Made by a program: the position numbers and the translations under genes | Assembly: GCA_047495785.1 (NCBI GenBank) | Contig: JBLDXI010000042.1 | Location: forward strand, 5,022,001 to 5,086,000 | From: Lepidodermella squamata | Taxonomy: Eukaryota > Gastrotricha | Direction of reading: 5' to 3' | DNA length: 64,000 bases | The notes under the pieces: model-generated | Seen by the model: only the letters and a program-made list of their open reading frames with translations | The model's database searches: none | Told to the model about the DNA's origin: nothing | Shown: positions 12,178 through 23,069 of the stretch, piece after piece | Layout: the number at the start of each line of letters is the position of its first letter | How positions within the stretch are numbered: the stretch's first letter is position 1

Positions 12178-12968
12178 TCACAATTCAGTTACGGGAATAA
12201 TTTCGTTTTCATCGTCTTCGATCTCATCTGGCTCTTCCACAAGCTCTTCTTCCACTTCTTCAGCTTCAGCGTCTTCTTCTTCTATCACCGCTCCCTCGAG
12301 ATTTCGCCGATGCTCTGTCGATGCCTCTTCTTCTTCAGGTTCATTGTCCAAGTTTTCTGTTAACTCGATCAGATGCACTTTTTCGACGATAATGCAGAAG
12401 CGATCAGCAGACTTCTTCAATTCGCTTGAGATCATGCTGACAAAGGCCCCTTTTTGCTCGTCTGATTCCCTAAGACCTTTGAACCATGCCTCACCACAAT
12501 CCTATAGCGAAATAATGAAATTTGGTGGCGAGAATATTTCCAATTACGTACGTCTATCTTTGCCTTGAAGATATCGGCCATAAGGGACGGGAAAAGCCTT
12601 TGTTGATAGTCCAACCCGATCCACAGGAAAAGCTGCCGGAGTCGTTCCAGGCAAGGCCGGTAATGAATGCAAAATTCGAATTTGGCCCTGTTACCACTCT
12701 TGAACGTAAATTTGAGGCTGAGAAAGTATTTGCGTATGTTTGTCTCCATAATGATAGCTTTCTGGAAAAATGGCGTTTTGAAATGGTAACCCTCATCGTA
12801 GACGCCTTGCGTTTCTTTGTCGTAGAGGACGCCCTTGAATTTATCGAAGATCAGCCCGCGATGGCCAGGTGGCACATAGAATATTGAATCCATAGCGGTC
12901 ACTATTGTTCCGCCGACCAAGCCTCCTATCACGATACCCTTGGCTATCGGTCTCAGTATGCTGGACAT
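12178..12968 (-). CDS. Prohibitin-like protein with acidic tail
   Basis: Two exons, 12968-12552 and 12501-12178, 246 aa. The N-terminus has a hydrophobic anchor (GIVIGGLVGGTIVTAM) and the prohibitin pattern PPGHRGLIFDKFKGV, then GYHFKTPFFQKAIIMETNIR and RLRQLFLWIGLDYQQRLFPS, which match the SPFH domain of PHB1/PHB2. The second exon keeps the end of that domain (SELKKSADRFCIIVEKVHL). Normal prohibitins are about 270-300 aa and end in a long coiled coil used for ring assembly; here that region is replaced by about 60 mostly acidic residues (EEEDAEAEEVEEELVEE). Prohibitins form ring complexes in the mitochondrial inner membrane; without the coiled coil, ring assembly would be doubtful. Likely a diverged paralog, not the housekeeping gene. 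Confidence 0.7.
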
Positions 12969-13295
12969 GGCGAGTAAAACTGGTCAGCTTTCTCTTTTCG
13001 AATCAGTCAAATGAACCGTGACGGAGGCGTATAGTGCTATGGGTGGATCGATTTTTATCTATTATTCACACGCAGCGGTAACTCGCGAACAATGAAACGG
13101 CAAGAAAAAGATCGATCGCCAACATCAAGCCAAAAAATTTAATGATTCGCAACTAGTTCAATGTTCACAATACGTGTCACAATTGGAATCGAATACGATC
13201 AACGTTTCAAAGATTTCGGCATCGTAGATGCCTTAAAAAATGAGAAGGATTAATGTGATAAAAATGTTCTAGACATTTTCAGTTTTTGTTATCGT

Positions 13296-14168
13296 TTAGC
13301 TGAGTTTAGCTCGCTCAACTGTTAGAAGGTTGTTCGTTCCTAACGCAACTGTATCAGCCTTCGCAATTGTAGGAACAGTAGCGATCATACACTTGTGGAA
13401 CGAGTCGAAAGAGTAAGGGGATCCTGTCCCCGATGTAGCCTGAATATCGCTTCCAGCACAAGCCCCCGGCAAGCGAATGCAGTAGTTGGGCGAGGAAGCG
13501 CATAACTTGTATTTGATCGTGTTGGGGAAGCACATTGTCGGTTGTTTTCCTGAAGTTAGTTGTAGAACGTCATACGCTAGCCCGACGTTTCCAGCAGCAA
13601 TCGAAAGAGCATCGCAACAGGCCGAGAAGGAACTGTAAGTCGTTGAACTCACAGCCTGAAGAAGGAAATCAATGAACATATATTAGCTGGAAGTAATCCT
13701 ACAACTTACAGCACTACCAGAGAAATAGTTAGCTGGGTTGATTGAAGCGTCCGAGAAGCAAACTTTAACAGCTGAGCTCCCACTGCCCGGAACATTCATG
13801 TTGTACATTGTGAAACTTGTGGACTGCAGCAAAATCACAATTTTATATGAAGTCGTTGAATTTTCAATTTCTCAACTTACCGAGGCTTGGCAGGTTTGTC
13901 CGGAAGTCGTGCATGGGTTAGTTGTGCTTCTACACTCGTAGCCAGTGGCGCATGTCGATCCACAGGTGAAACCGGTTGGGCAAGTAGCGGTTGTAGAAAG
14001 ACAACTTTTTCCACTTGGGCAGGTCGTGGCAGGGGCGCAAGTTGTAGTAATCTTCTTGTTACCAGCCGTATCGTATTCTGACGAATCTGAGAGGGCGCTT
14101 GATGATGAAGGACAGCCATAGGTGAATTGAACCAGGAAGACAGTTGCAAGCACAGCTTGAAAATACAT
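13296..14168 (-). CDS. Secreted Cys-rich cluster protein 1 (minus type)
   Basis: Exons 14168-13881, 13823-13710 and 13655-13296; 253 aa. Signal peptide MYFQAVLATVFLVQFTYG, Ser/Thr linker, Cys-rich block (CAPATTCPSGKSC ... GYECRSTTNPC), the family core FTMYNMNVPGSGSSAVKVCF, then YSSFSACCDAL and NTIKYKLC ... NYCIRLPGAC. As in the other minus-strand members, the late KCC motif is KCM and the C-terminal cysteine is missing. It has the intron before the FTMY core but not the intron after the QAT motif. I do not recognise the family; a structural, adhesive or defence role outside the cell is possible but not shown. GTG at 14189 is in frame but the ATG at 14168 starts the signal peptide directly. 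Confidence 0.75.
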
Positions 14169-14506
14169 TGTCGTTATTCGAGATTTCACCTCTTCAACTA
14201 AAATTCAGCTTTATGGTAGACTATGCTGCCAAGATACCTTTAAAAGTAGGGCTCGCTTTCCAGGACAGCCGCTGTAAGTCGTGATCGGCGGGCGTGTGAG
14301 GAATTTCTGCGGCTGACACACCGCGGATGTCGCAACCTCAAGCGTGAGAACGCAGAAAACGTGCTCGACTTGTAACAAAAGAAACGAGCCCGACCATTGT
14401 TCTATGCGTGCACTATTGCGTCGAAAAAAAGGACACGCCGGCGGTTATTAGAGCGCTGAAAACTCGGTCGTCATACTTTGTCGAAAAGCTCACAATAATT
14501 AATAAA

Positions 14507-15287
14507 ATGTCGAAGTTCGCTTGTCAAGTCGCTTTTGCTGTTATCTCGGCCCTGAGCCTAACTTTTGCTTGCCCAGCATCTTCCAGTGGCAGCAGTAATA
14601 GTAATAATAACAACAATAGCACAAAAAGCTGCGCAACCGCGGCTCCCTGCGCCAATGGAACGGCTTGCCTAGCTTCATCTCCGACTTGTTCGACAGGTTG
14701 CGTCTCCTCAACTTGCACAACAATCGGCCAGGAATGTCGTTTGTCTTCGAATCCATGCACAACAGCTGGCGAAACTTGCCAAGCTTCGGCCTATGTGATG
14801 TATACTATGGCAGTCCCTGGAGGTGGTAGCCCTGCTGGTGTCAAAGCCTGCCTCTCAGATTCTTCGATCAACATCGCTAACGTTTTTGCCGGCAGCACGG
14901 TTTGTTAATCATTTGGAAAGAAATTTCATGTTAAACTGATTTTTTTCACTTTCACAGGCTGGAACTGCGTATAGCTCTTTCTCGGCGTGTTGCGATGCGA
15001 TTGGCGGTCTCTTGTCATATGATAACTTTCTCCTAGCTTCTGGCAAGCAGCCCGTCATGTGCTTCTCGTCTTCTTACAAAGTCTGCGGCAGTACCAAGAA
15101 CTACTGCATTCGTTTCCCTGGCAGCTGCTCGGGCACGGATATTCAAGCAACAGCCGATGCAGGCTCCCCTTACGTTCAATCGACCTTCGCGAAATGCTGC
15201 GCGAGTCTCAGCCCAACTGGAGCTTTGACGACAATAACATTGGGGTCGAGCAGCCAGCTGAGCGTTGACAAATGCGTTGCCCCTTAA
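14507..15287 (+). CDS. Secreted Cys-rich cluster protein 2 (plus type)
   Basis: Two exons, 14507-14899 and 14958-15287; 240 aa. ATG chosen because it opens a clear signal peptide (KFACQVAFAVISALSLTFA); the frame upstream of it is open but not protein-like. A Ser/Asn run (SSNSNNNNN) precedes the Cys-rich block (CATAAPCANGTAC ... CRLSSNPC), then MYTMAVPGGGSPAGVKACLS, an intron, and ACCDAIGGLLSYD ... YKVCGSTKNYCIRFPGSCSG. Ends with KCCASLSPT and VDKCVAP, so both late cysteines are kept. Divergent from member 1, with 338 bp between start codons. AATAAA near 15447. Confidence 0.78.
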
Positions 15288-15993
15288 ATGATTCTTTGAC
15301 TTTCAAATCCGTGGATATGGTTTTAATTTGACCAATCCTGACTTTTACAATATAAGGCGTAGAACGCTGAAAGAGCACGGGGCTAGCACCTCGGTTCATA
15401 TTTTCTTATTTTCTCAATGTTTTACTACGGCGGCATGATCGCCGCGAATAAATAGCAAATTTGAGCGGGCGTGAAATGGATTTCTTGTTCTTGAAAATTT
15501 AACTGGCATCTCAATTTGAGACTGTTCCCAAGCAAACGACCACCGTACATGTTCCTATAGCAGCCTGGGCCAGAACCTCAACCGGGATTTTTTAAATTTT
15601 GAAAACTAATTTTTGCTGAATCCTTCATTTTTGATGTTTCCGAACCGACCCTCAACCCTGGGCTACTGTTAGGGATGGGCGATTATTAGTGGATGGGAAC
15701 AAATGGAACAAATGGAATGGAACAAATGGTAACTTGCATTATGGCGAAGTCATGTATGATTTAGGATTTTTGCTGACAGAAACGCTGAGCTTGTACAGAG
15801 ATGTTCTGAGCTTTCAGTCATTAATTTTATTTTCACAAAATGAATTTTGTTGCGATGTTTATTCGACTAATGAAGCAAAACTAAATACCGGTGCATTCCT
15901 AAGATGCTCTGTGTAAAATCAAGTGGTTGTCATTTTAAAATGTCCAGACATTTTAAGCTTGGATAACGTCCCGCTTTGCTGGCGCCCGCTCGT
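15288..15993. other. Intergenic
   Basis: 3' flank of member 2 and of member 3 (convergent). Nothing else recognised; a short GGAACAAATGG repeat occurs near 15695-15728. Confidence 0.5.
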
Positions 15994-17036
15994 TTAAACC
16001 TTGACGCGATCAACGGTCAGGTAGTTGCTAGTTCCAAGGGTAACTGTATCCGTTTTAGCCAAAGTCGGTGAGATGGCCATCATGCATTTGGTAAAAGAGT
16101 CGAATGAGTAGGGAGACCCAGTCTGCAAGCAAAATTAGTGTTAATCAGTTCATTGAGCCCTTCGAGCGTATAAGCGATACGAAAAAAGGAAAAAAAGATA
16201 AAAGGAATTATCTTCCTACATCTGTTTTCCCATCAGGGATGAATATCGCGCTCTTCACAATATTTGTTAAAGAGCTAGGGCTTGCGCTATAGTCGACCGT
16301 GCGCGCCTGAATTTTTTCCATAAATAAAAAAAGTTGCAATTTTTGAGAGCTCACCCCTGTCGTAGCTTGAATATCACTGCCAGCGCAAGCGCCTGGAAGT
16401 CTCATGCAGTAGTTGCTCGGTGTTCCAGCACAAAGTTTGTACTTGACTGTGTTAGGAAAGCACATCACAGGTTGTTTCCCTGATGTGACTTGAAACACGT
16501 CGTAGACGAGCGCAACACTTCCTGCGAGCGTTGAAAGAGCGTCACAGCAAGCTGAAAAGCTAGCATATGTTGTAGCAGTCGCAGCCTGTTCAATTTCAAG
16601 CCATAAATAACGATGAGAAGTTACTGAGAGACAGTCTTACGCTACTTCCGCTGAAAACGCTTGCCATGTTGATGGTAGAATCGGATAAGCAAACTTTGAC
16701 GCCGGCTGGGGAGCCACCGCCAGGTACCGCCATTGTGTACATCGTGAAATTAGTTGAAGCTACGCAAGATTGGCCCGAGGTTGTGCATGGATTTGTTGTA
16801 CTTCTGCACTCGTATCCCGATGGGCACGTTGTTCCGCACGTATAGCCGGCGGGGCAAGTTGCTGTAGTCGAGAGACAACTCAGCCCAGTCGAGCAAGTGG
16901 TCGCTGGCGCACAGGTGTGACTGCCCCTGCCAGAGGAGGAAGAACCACTGGTTGAAGTAGTTGAAGTAGAGCTAGACGGGCAGCAATTAGCTGAAACAGC
17001 CAAGCAAATTACAAGGAAAAAGGCCCGGAAAACCAT
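15994..17036 (-). CDS. Secreted Cys-rich cluster protein 3 (minus type)
   Basis: Exons 17036-16641, 16585-16355 and 16122-15994; 251 aa. Signal peptide MVFRAFFLVICLAVSANC, Ser/Thr-rich linker, CAPATTCSTGLSC ... GYECRSTTNPC, MYTMAVPGGGSPAGVKVCLS, then SACCDALSTLAGSVALVYD and NTVKYKLCAGTPSNYCMRLP. Ends FTKCMMAISPT ... LTVDRVKV, without the last two cysteines found in plus-strand members. It has lost the intron before the core but keeps the one after the QAT motif; that intron (16123-16354) is the longest of the cluster. Divergent start with member 4. Confidence 0.75.
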
Positions 17037-17300
17037 GTCTAGCTTTTGTGCAAGAAATAATTGATTCAGCGCCTTGGAAATCAGAAACCGGAGGTGAGGA
17101 TGGACTGCTTTTTCACTGCGCAGAGTCGTGTTGAGCGGGAGGGCGCTACTTGTCGTCTAGAACCCGGTTTCGTGATGTAAAACACTCGAAACGTGCTGCG
17201 AGTAACAAAAAACGAGTTTTTCTATTGTTCCACCGCAAAAACTCGCGCCGTGAAAAAGCCTCGCATTTTCAGCGGAAAATTCATCTCACAAAATCTTAAG

Positions 17301-18067
17301 ATGTTAAGAATCTTATTTCCGTTACTTGCCTTTGCTTCCCTTGGAAGCTGCTGCGTATCTACAACCGGCACTGATGGGAATACGAACCTAAGTGGCAATG
17401 GCCGGGGTCGAAACAATTCCTGCCCAACTGCAGCGCCATGCCCGAACGGCCAAGCTTGCCTAGCAGCCTCGCCGACCTGCTCCAGCTGCAACATTTCGAC
17501 ATGCGCTTCCGGTCAAGCGTGTCGGTTGACTTCAAATCCGTGCACAAATTCGAACGAAGCTTGCCAGGTTCCAGTAACTTACACTTTGTACACCATGGCG
17601 GTTCCAGGAGGTGGCAGTCCAGCCGGTGTGAAAGTCTGTCTATCGGACCCTACGATCAATATGGCCAACATCCTTTCCGGAAGCTCGGTAACAACCACTT
17701 GCAATATTTCGCCCAAAATCTGACTTTATTCCAACAGGCTGGAACTGCGTACAGCACCTTCGCAGCATGTTGCGATGCGATAGGCGGCCTTTTAGCCTAT
17801 GATGTACTTCCACTGACTTCAGGTCGGCAGCCTGCCATGTGCTTCCCGGCTAGTTACAAAGTTTGCGCCGCCACGAATAACTACTGCCTTCGCCTGCCGG
17901 GAAGCTGCTCCGGGACAGATATCCAAGCAACGGCGAATGCAGGATCGCCTTATACTCAGGCTTCGTTTGTCAAGTGTTGCACAAGTCTGAGCCCTACAGC
18001 GGCTATGACAACTGTCACCTTGGGCACTAGTAATCAGTTGACTGTCGAAAAATGCTCTGCCCCTTAG
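17301..18067 (+). CDS. Secreted Cys-rich cluster protein 4 (plus type)
   Basis: Exons 17301-17687 and 17738-18067; 238 aa. Signal peptide MLRILFPLLAFASLGSC; linker with GRGRNN; CPTAAPCPNGQAC ... CRLTSNPC; TLYTMAVPGGGSPAGVKVCL; after the intron AACCDAIGGLLAYDVLPLTS, YKVCAATNNYCLRLPGSCSG, KCCTSLSPT and VEKCSAP. The upstream in-frame sequence from 17193 lacks secretory character, so the ATG at 17301 was preferred. AATAAA near 18224. Confidence 0.78.
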
Positions 18068-18886
18068 TGAAATACGTACTCCTCCTAAACGACAAACTGC
18101 ATGAGGAAATATGAAATCATAACGTTGAACTAGAAGCTTTTTTGCAGGCGTTGAGCGCCCAATAAGTTGCTGCAAGTTATTATATTAGATTTGTTTCTGA
18201 TTATTAATTCCAAGTTATGCGGAAATAAAATTCATTCTCTGAAATTAGTTTGTCAAACTACTGTTGTTTATCCATCCCGCGCCCAAACAGCGGCCATTTA
18301 CGTCAATAAGTTCTGTTGGCTATAAGGACACAAGACACAATACCAACACCAACAATGTGATGTACCTATACTTTTTCTTTTGCTCTTCTTTCACTTGGAA
18401 TCTCGCGCTGCGCGTGAGACAATCACCCTGAAAAATCTTTTAAAAGCTATGGGAAATAAAATGAGGATAATTGCTCAATATCGCTCAAATAATGAATTTT
18501 TGATGGAATTAGGAAAATCCCAATAGTGGGCCTGACGATTCCTGTTCAACCCAACGCAATGCAAGAGATACCAAACCTCGACGGGCCGCCGAAGTTAGGT
18601 TAGTGGCTAGAAGATCAGGGTTTTAGACCACTGATATACAGGCATCGAATTCGATCCTTGCGGTTGTTGCTCCACTTGAAAACATGCTCAAACGAGAATG
18701 ATTTCGTGATGCAATGTTCAGCATTCACAAGTACTGATGTGGGCCGCGTCGAGGAGTCTAAGGAGAACAATGGAAAACGTGCTTTCGCTTGTAATAACTA
18801 TGCTTTGTCTGAAAGCGCACGACTGGAATTCGGCAGCATAAAAAGCCGGCTCGCCCGCAACAACTGTTAATCATCGCGACCGCAAA
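18068..18886. other. Intergenic
   Basis: Spacer between members 4 and 5. Around 18595-18660 there is a weak tRNA-like pattern (TAGTGGCTAGAAG ... TTCGATCC) that I did not accept as a gene. A TATA-like site precedes member 5. Confidence 0.5.
18838..18846 (+). promoter_or_regulatory. TATA-like box before Cys-rich member 5
   Basis: CATAAAAAG at 18838-18846, about 45 bp before the ATG at 18887, with GC-rich sequence just downstream. If it is the TATA box, transcription would start near 18870 and the leader would be about 20 nt. Confidence 0.35.
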
Positions 18887-19696
18887 ATGCTAAGGACATT
18901 GAGCTTGATAGTTACTCTGGTGTCTTTTAGGGCGCAATTCGGTTCAGGCTGCAATACTGCAACCAATACGGATTCCAGTTGCCAGAAATCAAGTAGCGGC
19001 TGCAACAGTAGTAGTACTACAACGTGTCCTACGGCTGCACCTTGCGCCTCTGGAACAGCGTGCCTCTCTGCCTCTCCGACTTGTTCGACGTCTTGCGTAG
19101 CCTCTTCATGCCCCTCTGGCCAGGAATGCCGATTAACTTCGAATCCATGCTCGACCTCAGGCCAAACTTGCACAGCAAATTCCTTCACGATGTACACCAT
19201 AGCTGTTCCTGGAGGAGGCAGTCCTGAAGGCGTGAAAGCTTGCCTGTCAGATACATCCATCAATATGGCTAACATTTTCGCTGGAAGCACAGTATTTTCT
19301 TATTCCTTGAGTTAAATCTGGTCTGACAACATTATATTTTAGGCCGGAACTTCATACATATCGTTTTCAGCATGCTGTGACGCAATCGGAGGCCTCTTGT
19401 CTTACGACGTGTTCCCGTTAGCTTCTGGAACCAGGCCTGTGATGTGTTTCTCATCTTCGTACAAAGTCTGCGCTGCAACTCAAAACTATTGCATTCGTTT
19501 TCCTGGCAGCTGTACTGGGACTGATGTGAAGGCTACAGCAAATGCTGGGTCACCCTACCTTCAGTCATCCTTTGCAAAATGCTGCGCTAGCTTGAATCCT
19601 ACAAGTGCCGTGACCACAGTGTCTCTAGGTTCCAGCAATCAACTTTCTGTCGAGAAATGCGTGGCTCCTGCTTCCGAATCAGCTGCAGCTTCTTAG
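18887..19696 (+). CDS. Secreted Cys-rich cluster protein 5 (plus type)
   Basis: Exons 18887-19291 and 19343-19696; 252 aa. Signal peptide MLRTLSLIVTLVSFRAQFGS; SCQKSSSGCNSSSTTTC adds an extra pair of cysteines in the linker, shared with member 6; CASGTACLSASPTC ... CRLTSNPC; MYTIAVPGGGSPEGVKACLS; then ACCDAIGGLLSYDVFPLAS, YKVCAATQNYCIRFPGSCTG, KCCASLNPT and VEKCVAP with a short tail SESAAAS. Closest to member 6, same exon lengths (405 and 354 nt), so a recent tandem duplicate. AATAAA near 19850. Confidence 0.78.
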
Positions 19697-20082
19697 TTGC
19701 TTTTCCTGGTAAAAATCTCCATGAACAGACGAGGCTTTGTAAGCTGACGCTGAACTTTGATAATTGAGCTTGACATATTATTATATTTAAAATCTCTGAG
19801 AGATTTTTTTCAGATTGCTTGGCTGCTTCGTTTACACTTTTCATTCCCTAATAAATGCTTTTCAATGGAAGTCTTTCTTAGTATTTACACGTGGAAATAG
19901 GACATCATGCTTGAAATCTAAAGGGTTAGGTGTAAGGTTATGACAGAACAGGGTAACAAGAGCGTATGTTTTCGTAAGGTTTACATAAGCCGAGAGAAAA
20001 CAATCACAAAGCCCACACACCCACGACACCAAAAGAAGTCGTGCAGTAATGCTGAAACCACCAGATGTAGGACGTTGCTGGA

Positions 20083-20896
20083 ATGCTGACGAATTTAACA
20101 ATTCGCCTTGCCCTAGGCGCAGCGATTTTAACCCGTGTTGTTAACGGCTGTAATCCATCGACAAGTTCCAATGCTAGCTGCCAGAAATCAACTAGTGGTT
20201 GCAATAGCAGTAGTACAACTTGTTCAACAGCCTCGCCTTGCCCATCTGGAACAGCTTGCCTCTCAGCGTCCCCAACTTGTTCGACATCTTGCGTGGCGTC
20301 TTCATGCCCTTCAACTCAAGAATGTCGATTAATTTCGAATCCTTGCTCGACATCGGGTCAAACTTGTCAATCTAATTCCTTCACGCTTTACACCATGGCT
20401 GCTCCAGGAGGCGGTAGCCCAGATGGTGTGAAGGCCTGTCTCTCTGATCCATCTATCAATTTAGCGAACATTTTTGCTCGCAGCTCTGTAAACATTCAAG
20501 CCTTCTTTGTTGCATGTTTAGGGATATTCAGTTAAATTTTAGGCTGGAGCTTCTTACGCGACTTATTCAGAATGCTGCGACGCAATCGGCGGATTGCTGT
20601 CATACGACATTCTGCCAATAGTTTCTGGAAAGCGGCCAGTCATGTGTTTCTCGGCCTCGTATAAGGTTTGCGAGGGAACGGATGTCAATTACTGTCTCCG
20701 ATTGCCTGGTAGCTGCTCTGGAACAGAAATTCAAGCGACAACAGACGAAGGATCGCCTTATACCCATAGATCATTTTCAAAATGCTGTGCAAGTCTCACG
20801 CCTACGGAAGGTTTGACCACTGTAACTATGGGAACAAGCGGCCAACTCTCTGTCGAAAAATGTGTAGCACCAGCTGCGGGTGCTGGTGATAAATAA
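20083..20896 (+). CDS. Secreted Cys-rich cluster protein 6 (plus type)
   Basis: Exons 20083-20487 and 20543-20896; 252 aa. Signal peptide MLTNLTIRLALGAAILTRVVNG; SCQKSTSGCNSSSTTC; CPSGTACLSASPTC ... CRLISNPC; LYTMAAPGGGSPDGVKACLS; after the intron ECCDAIGGLLSYDILPIVSG, YKVCEGTDVNYCLRLPGSCS, KCCASLTPT, VEKCVAP and a tail AAGAGDK. Same exon sizes as member 5. The stop codon TAA is itself part of an AATAAA hexamer (20892-20897), so the 3' untranslated region must be very short if this signal is used. Confidence 0.78.
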
Positions 20897-20961
20897 AACA
20901 TTATTCATGTAAAATGGTTTAATGTCAATTTCGGAACTGATAGTTCTCGCATTAGAGAGCT

Positions 20962-21860
20962 CTAGCTAGCAATTTTGGCCCTCTCAATCGTGAGAGCGCT
21001 GCTAACACCAAGAGTAACCGTATCCTGCTTAACCAAAGTTGGGCTTGTGGCAATCATGCATTGATGGAACGTATCAAATTGATACGGAGAACCAGCCTGG
21101 TCAAAAAATAGATAAAAGGATTAAGCCATACAGTTTCGAAGCATCATACCCCTGAAGTTGCTTGAATATCCGATCCAGCACAGGCGCCCGGCAGGCGAAG
21201 ACAATAATTGGTAGGATTTCCACTGCAAAGTTTGTATTTGATAGTGTTTGGAACGCAAAGTACTGGTTGTTTTCCAGACGCAAGTTGTAGCACATCATAA
21301 GTTAAGGGTACGTTGCTCGTAGCCGCTGAAACAGCCTCGCAACAAGCTCCAAAGCTGCTGTAGGTCGTAGTGCCAAAAGCCTGAAGAACTTTCCGACTAT
21401 TTCACAAAAATGAAAAAGAAGCAAGGCCTTACCGTGCTCCCACTCAAAATGTTAGCCATCGATAGCGTAGGATCTGATAGGCAGGCCTTATATGACGGTG
21501 GCGTCCCACCTCCTGTCGCTACAACCGTGAAAATGCTGAATGTCTGTACAAACAACAACTTAAAGATTGTTGAAGGGGATTAGAAGACTCAACTGTTTGA
21601 CAACTTGTTCCAGCTGTTGAACACGGATTCGACGTCAAGCGGCACTCTGTCGTGTTGTCGCTGCAAGCCTTCGCATTGCACGACTGGCCCGTTGGACAAG
21701 CAACGGTGGTTAGACAGCTCTGTCCTGTGGGACAGGTCGGAGTTGCAGCTGTAGTAGTTATTTGATGATGCCGATCATCATCTGACGAAGACTGATTTGG
21801 GCAACAAGCTACCAGCCCTATCGATAGGATTGAAATTATGCCGAAAAATAATCTCTCCAT
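20962..21860 (-). CDS. Secreted Cys-rich cluster protein 7 (minus type)
   Basis: Exons 21860-21594, 21543-21433, 21380-21150 and 21096-20962; 247 aa. Signal peptide MERLFFGIISILSIGLVAC; CPTGQSCLTTVACPTGQSC ... CRLTSNPC; a diverged core IFTVVATGGGTPPSYKACLS; GACCEAVSAATSNVPLTYDV, NTIKYKLCSGNPTNYCLRLP; ends FHQCMIATSPT ... TIERAKIAS without the last two cysteines. All three family introns are present, which probably is the ancestral structure. The 3' end converges with member 6, only 65 bp apart. Confidence 0.72.
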
Positions 21861-22114
21861 GTTACAGGAAATTTAAAAAATGAAAGATTTCGCACACGGT
21901 TTCTGTGTATGCGATAATCCTTAGCTTCCAGGCGTGAGGCTTTTGCTGAGGCTTGCTTCTAAAGCCGGATTAGAAGAATTAAGAAAGGGGAACTTTTGAA
22001 CGCACAATGGTTTCTGTCAAGTGGCTTGTGGGTGGCAGGCAGGTTTATCCGGAAAATATTTATTTTTATTTAGAGATAGGACTTTGTCTCTCTCAGTCGC
22101 TAACATATTTTACC

Positions 22115-22996
22115 ATGAAATTACACATTTTTTCTCTCCTGCTGCTCTCATCTTTGGGGATAGCTAACGTTTCGGGATGTGACAGCAAGGCTTCGAGCTC
22201 ATCAGCTACAACTGCAACTACAACTGCTAAATGCCCAAACGGAACATCTTGTGCGACTTCAGCTTGCACATGCGCCGCGACTAGTTGTTCAACTGGCTAT
22301 TCATGTAAAACAATTTCAAATCCATGTTCTACAGGCCAAGTTTGCTTGACGGTAAGTTGAAAGCATGCATTATTTATAATTTCTAAGGAATTATTGTAAT
22401 TTCCCCAGACTCCCTCATTCTCTATGTACTCAATGGCCGTACCTGGTGGGAGCAGTCCAACACCTGTGAAAATTTGCCTATCCGACTCATCAATCAACAT
22501 CGCCAATATTTTCACGACTTCAACGGTTCGAAAGCGTATTTTCCATGAATCTCGAGAATTAGAGATTTCCATAGGTTGTGAGCACGGGACATGCAAGTTT
22601 CTCGGCTTGCTGTGACGCTCTTTCAACAGCTTCGAGCAGTGCATCTTTGGTCTACGACATTTTCCCTTTAGCAACAGGCCATAAACCCGTAGCATGTTTC
22701 GTTGCAACTTACAAGGTTTGTGGAACTGTTGGGAGCACTCAAAACTACTGCCTCCGTCTTCCGGGTAGTTGTGCAGGAACCGACGTCCAAGCTACTGCAA
22801 ATGTGAGTGATTTGATCAATCCGAGGCGTATCATTGTATTTGTTCATTATAACAATTTCAGGCCGGCGCGCCTTATTCTCAGACTTCGTACACAAAATGC
22901 TGTGCGAGTTTGAGCCCGACCGCCAATACTGCTGCAGTAACTTTGGGCGCGTCAAGCCAACTGAGCGTCGACAAGTGCGTCTCGCCTTCGGGATAA
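22115..22996 (+). CDS. Secreted Cys-rich cluster protein 8 (plus type, four exons)
   Basis: Exons 22115-22351, 22409-22525, 22575-22802 and 22862-22996; 238 aa. Signal peptide MKLHIFSLLLLSSLGIANVS; CPNGTSCATSACTCAATSCS ... CKTISNPC; SMYSMAVPGGSSPTPVKICL; SACCDALSTASSSASLVYDI; YKVCGTVGSTQNYCLRLPGS; KCCASLSPT and VDKCVSP. On the plus strand and with both late cysteines, yet it has all three introns like member 7 and the SACCDALS form of the minus-type genes, so it looks intermediate. AATAAA near 23012, about 60 bp before the transporter start at 23070. Confidence 0.75.
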
Positions 22997-23069
22997 ACAA
23001 GTTGCACGCATGAATAAAAACTGAAAGCGTTGGCGCTCAGCGCAACAAAACTACTATTTTTCACTAAAA

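Noticed and set aside
18595-18665. tRNA-like pattern with TTCGATCC
   Set aside because: No acceptor stem or clear cloverleaf; kept only as a remark.
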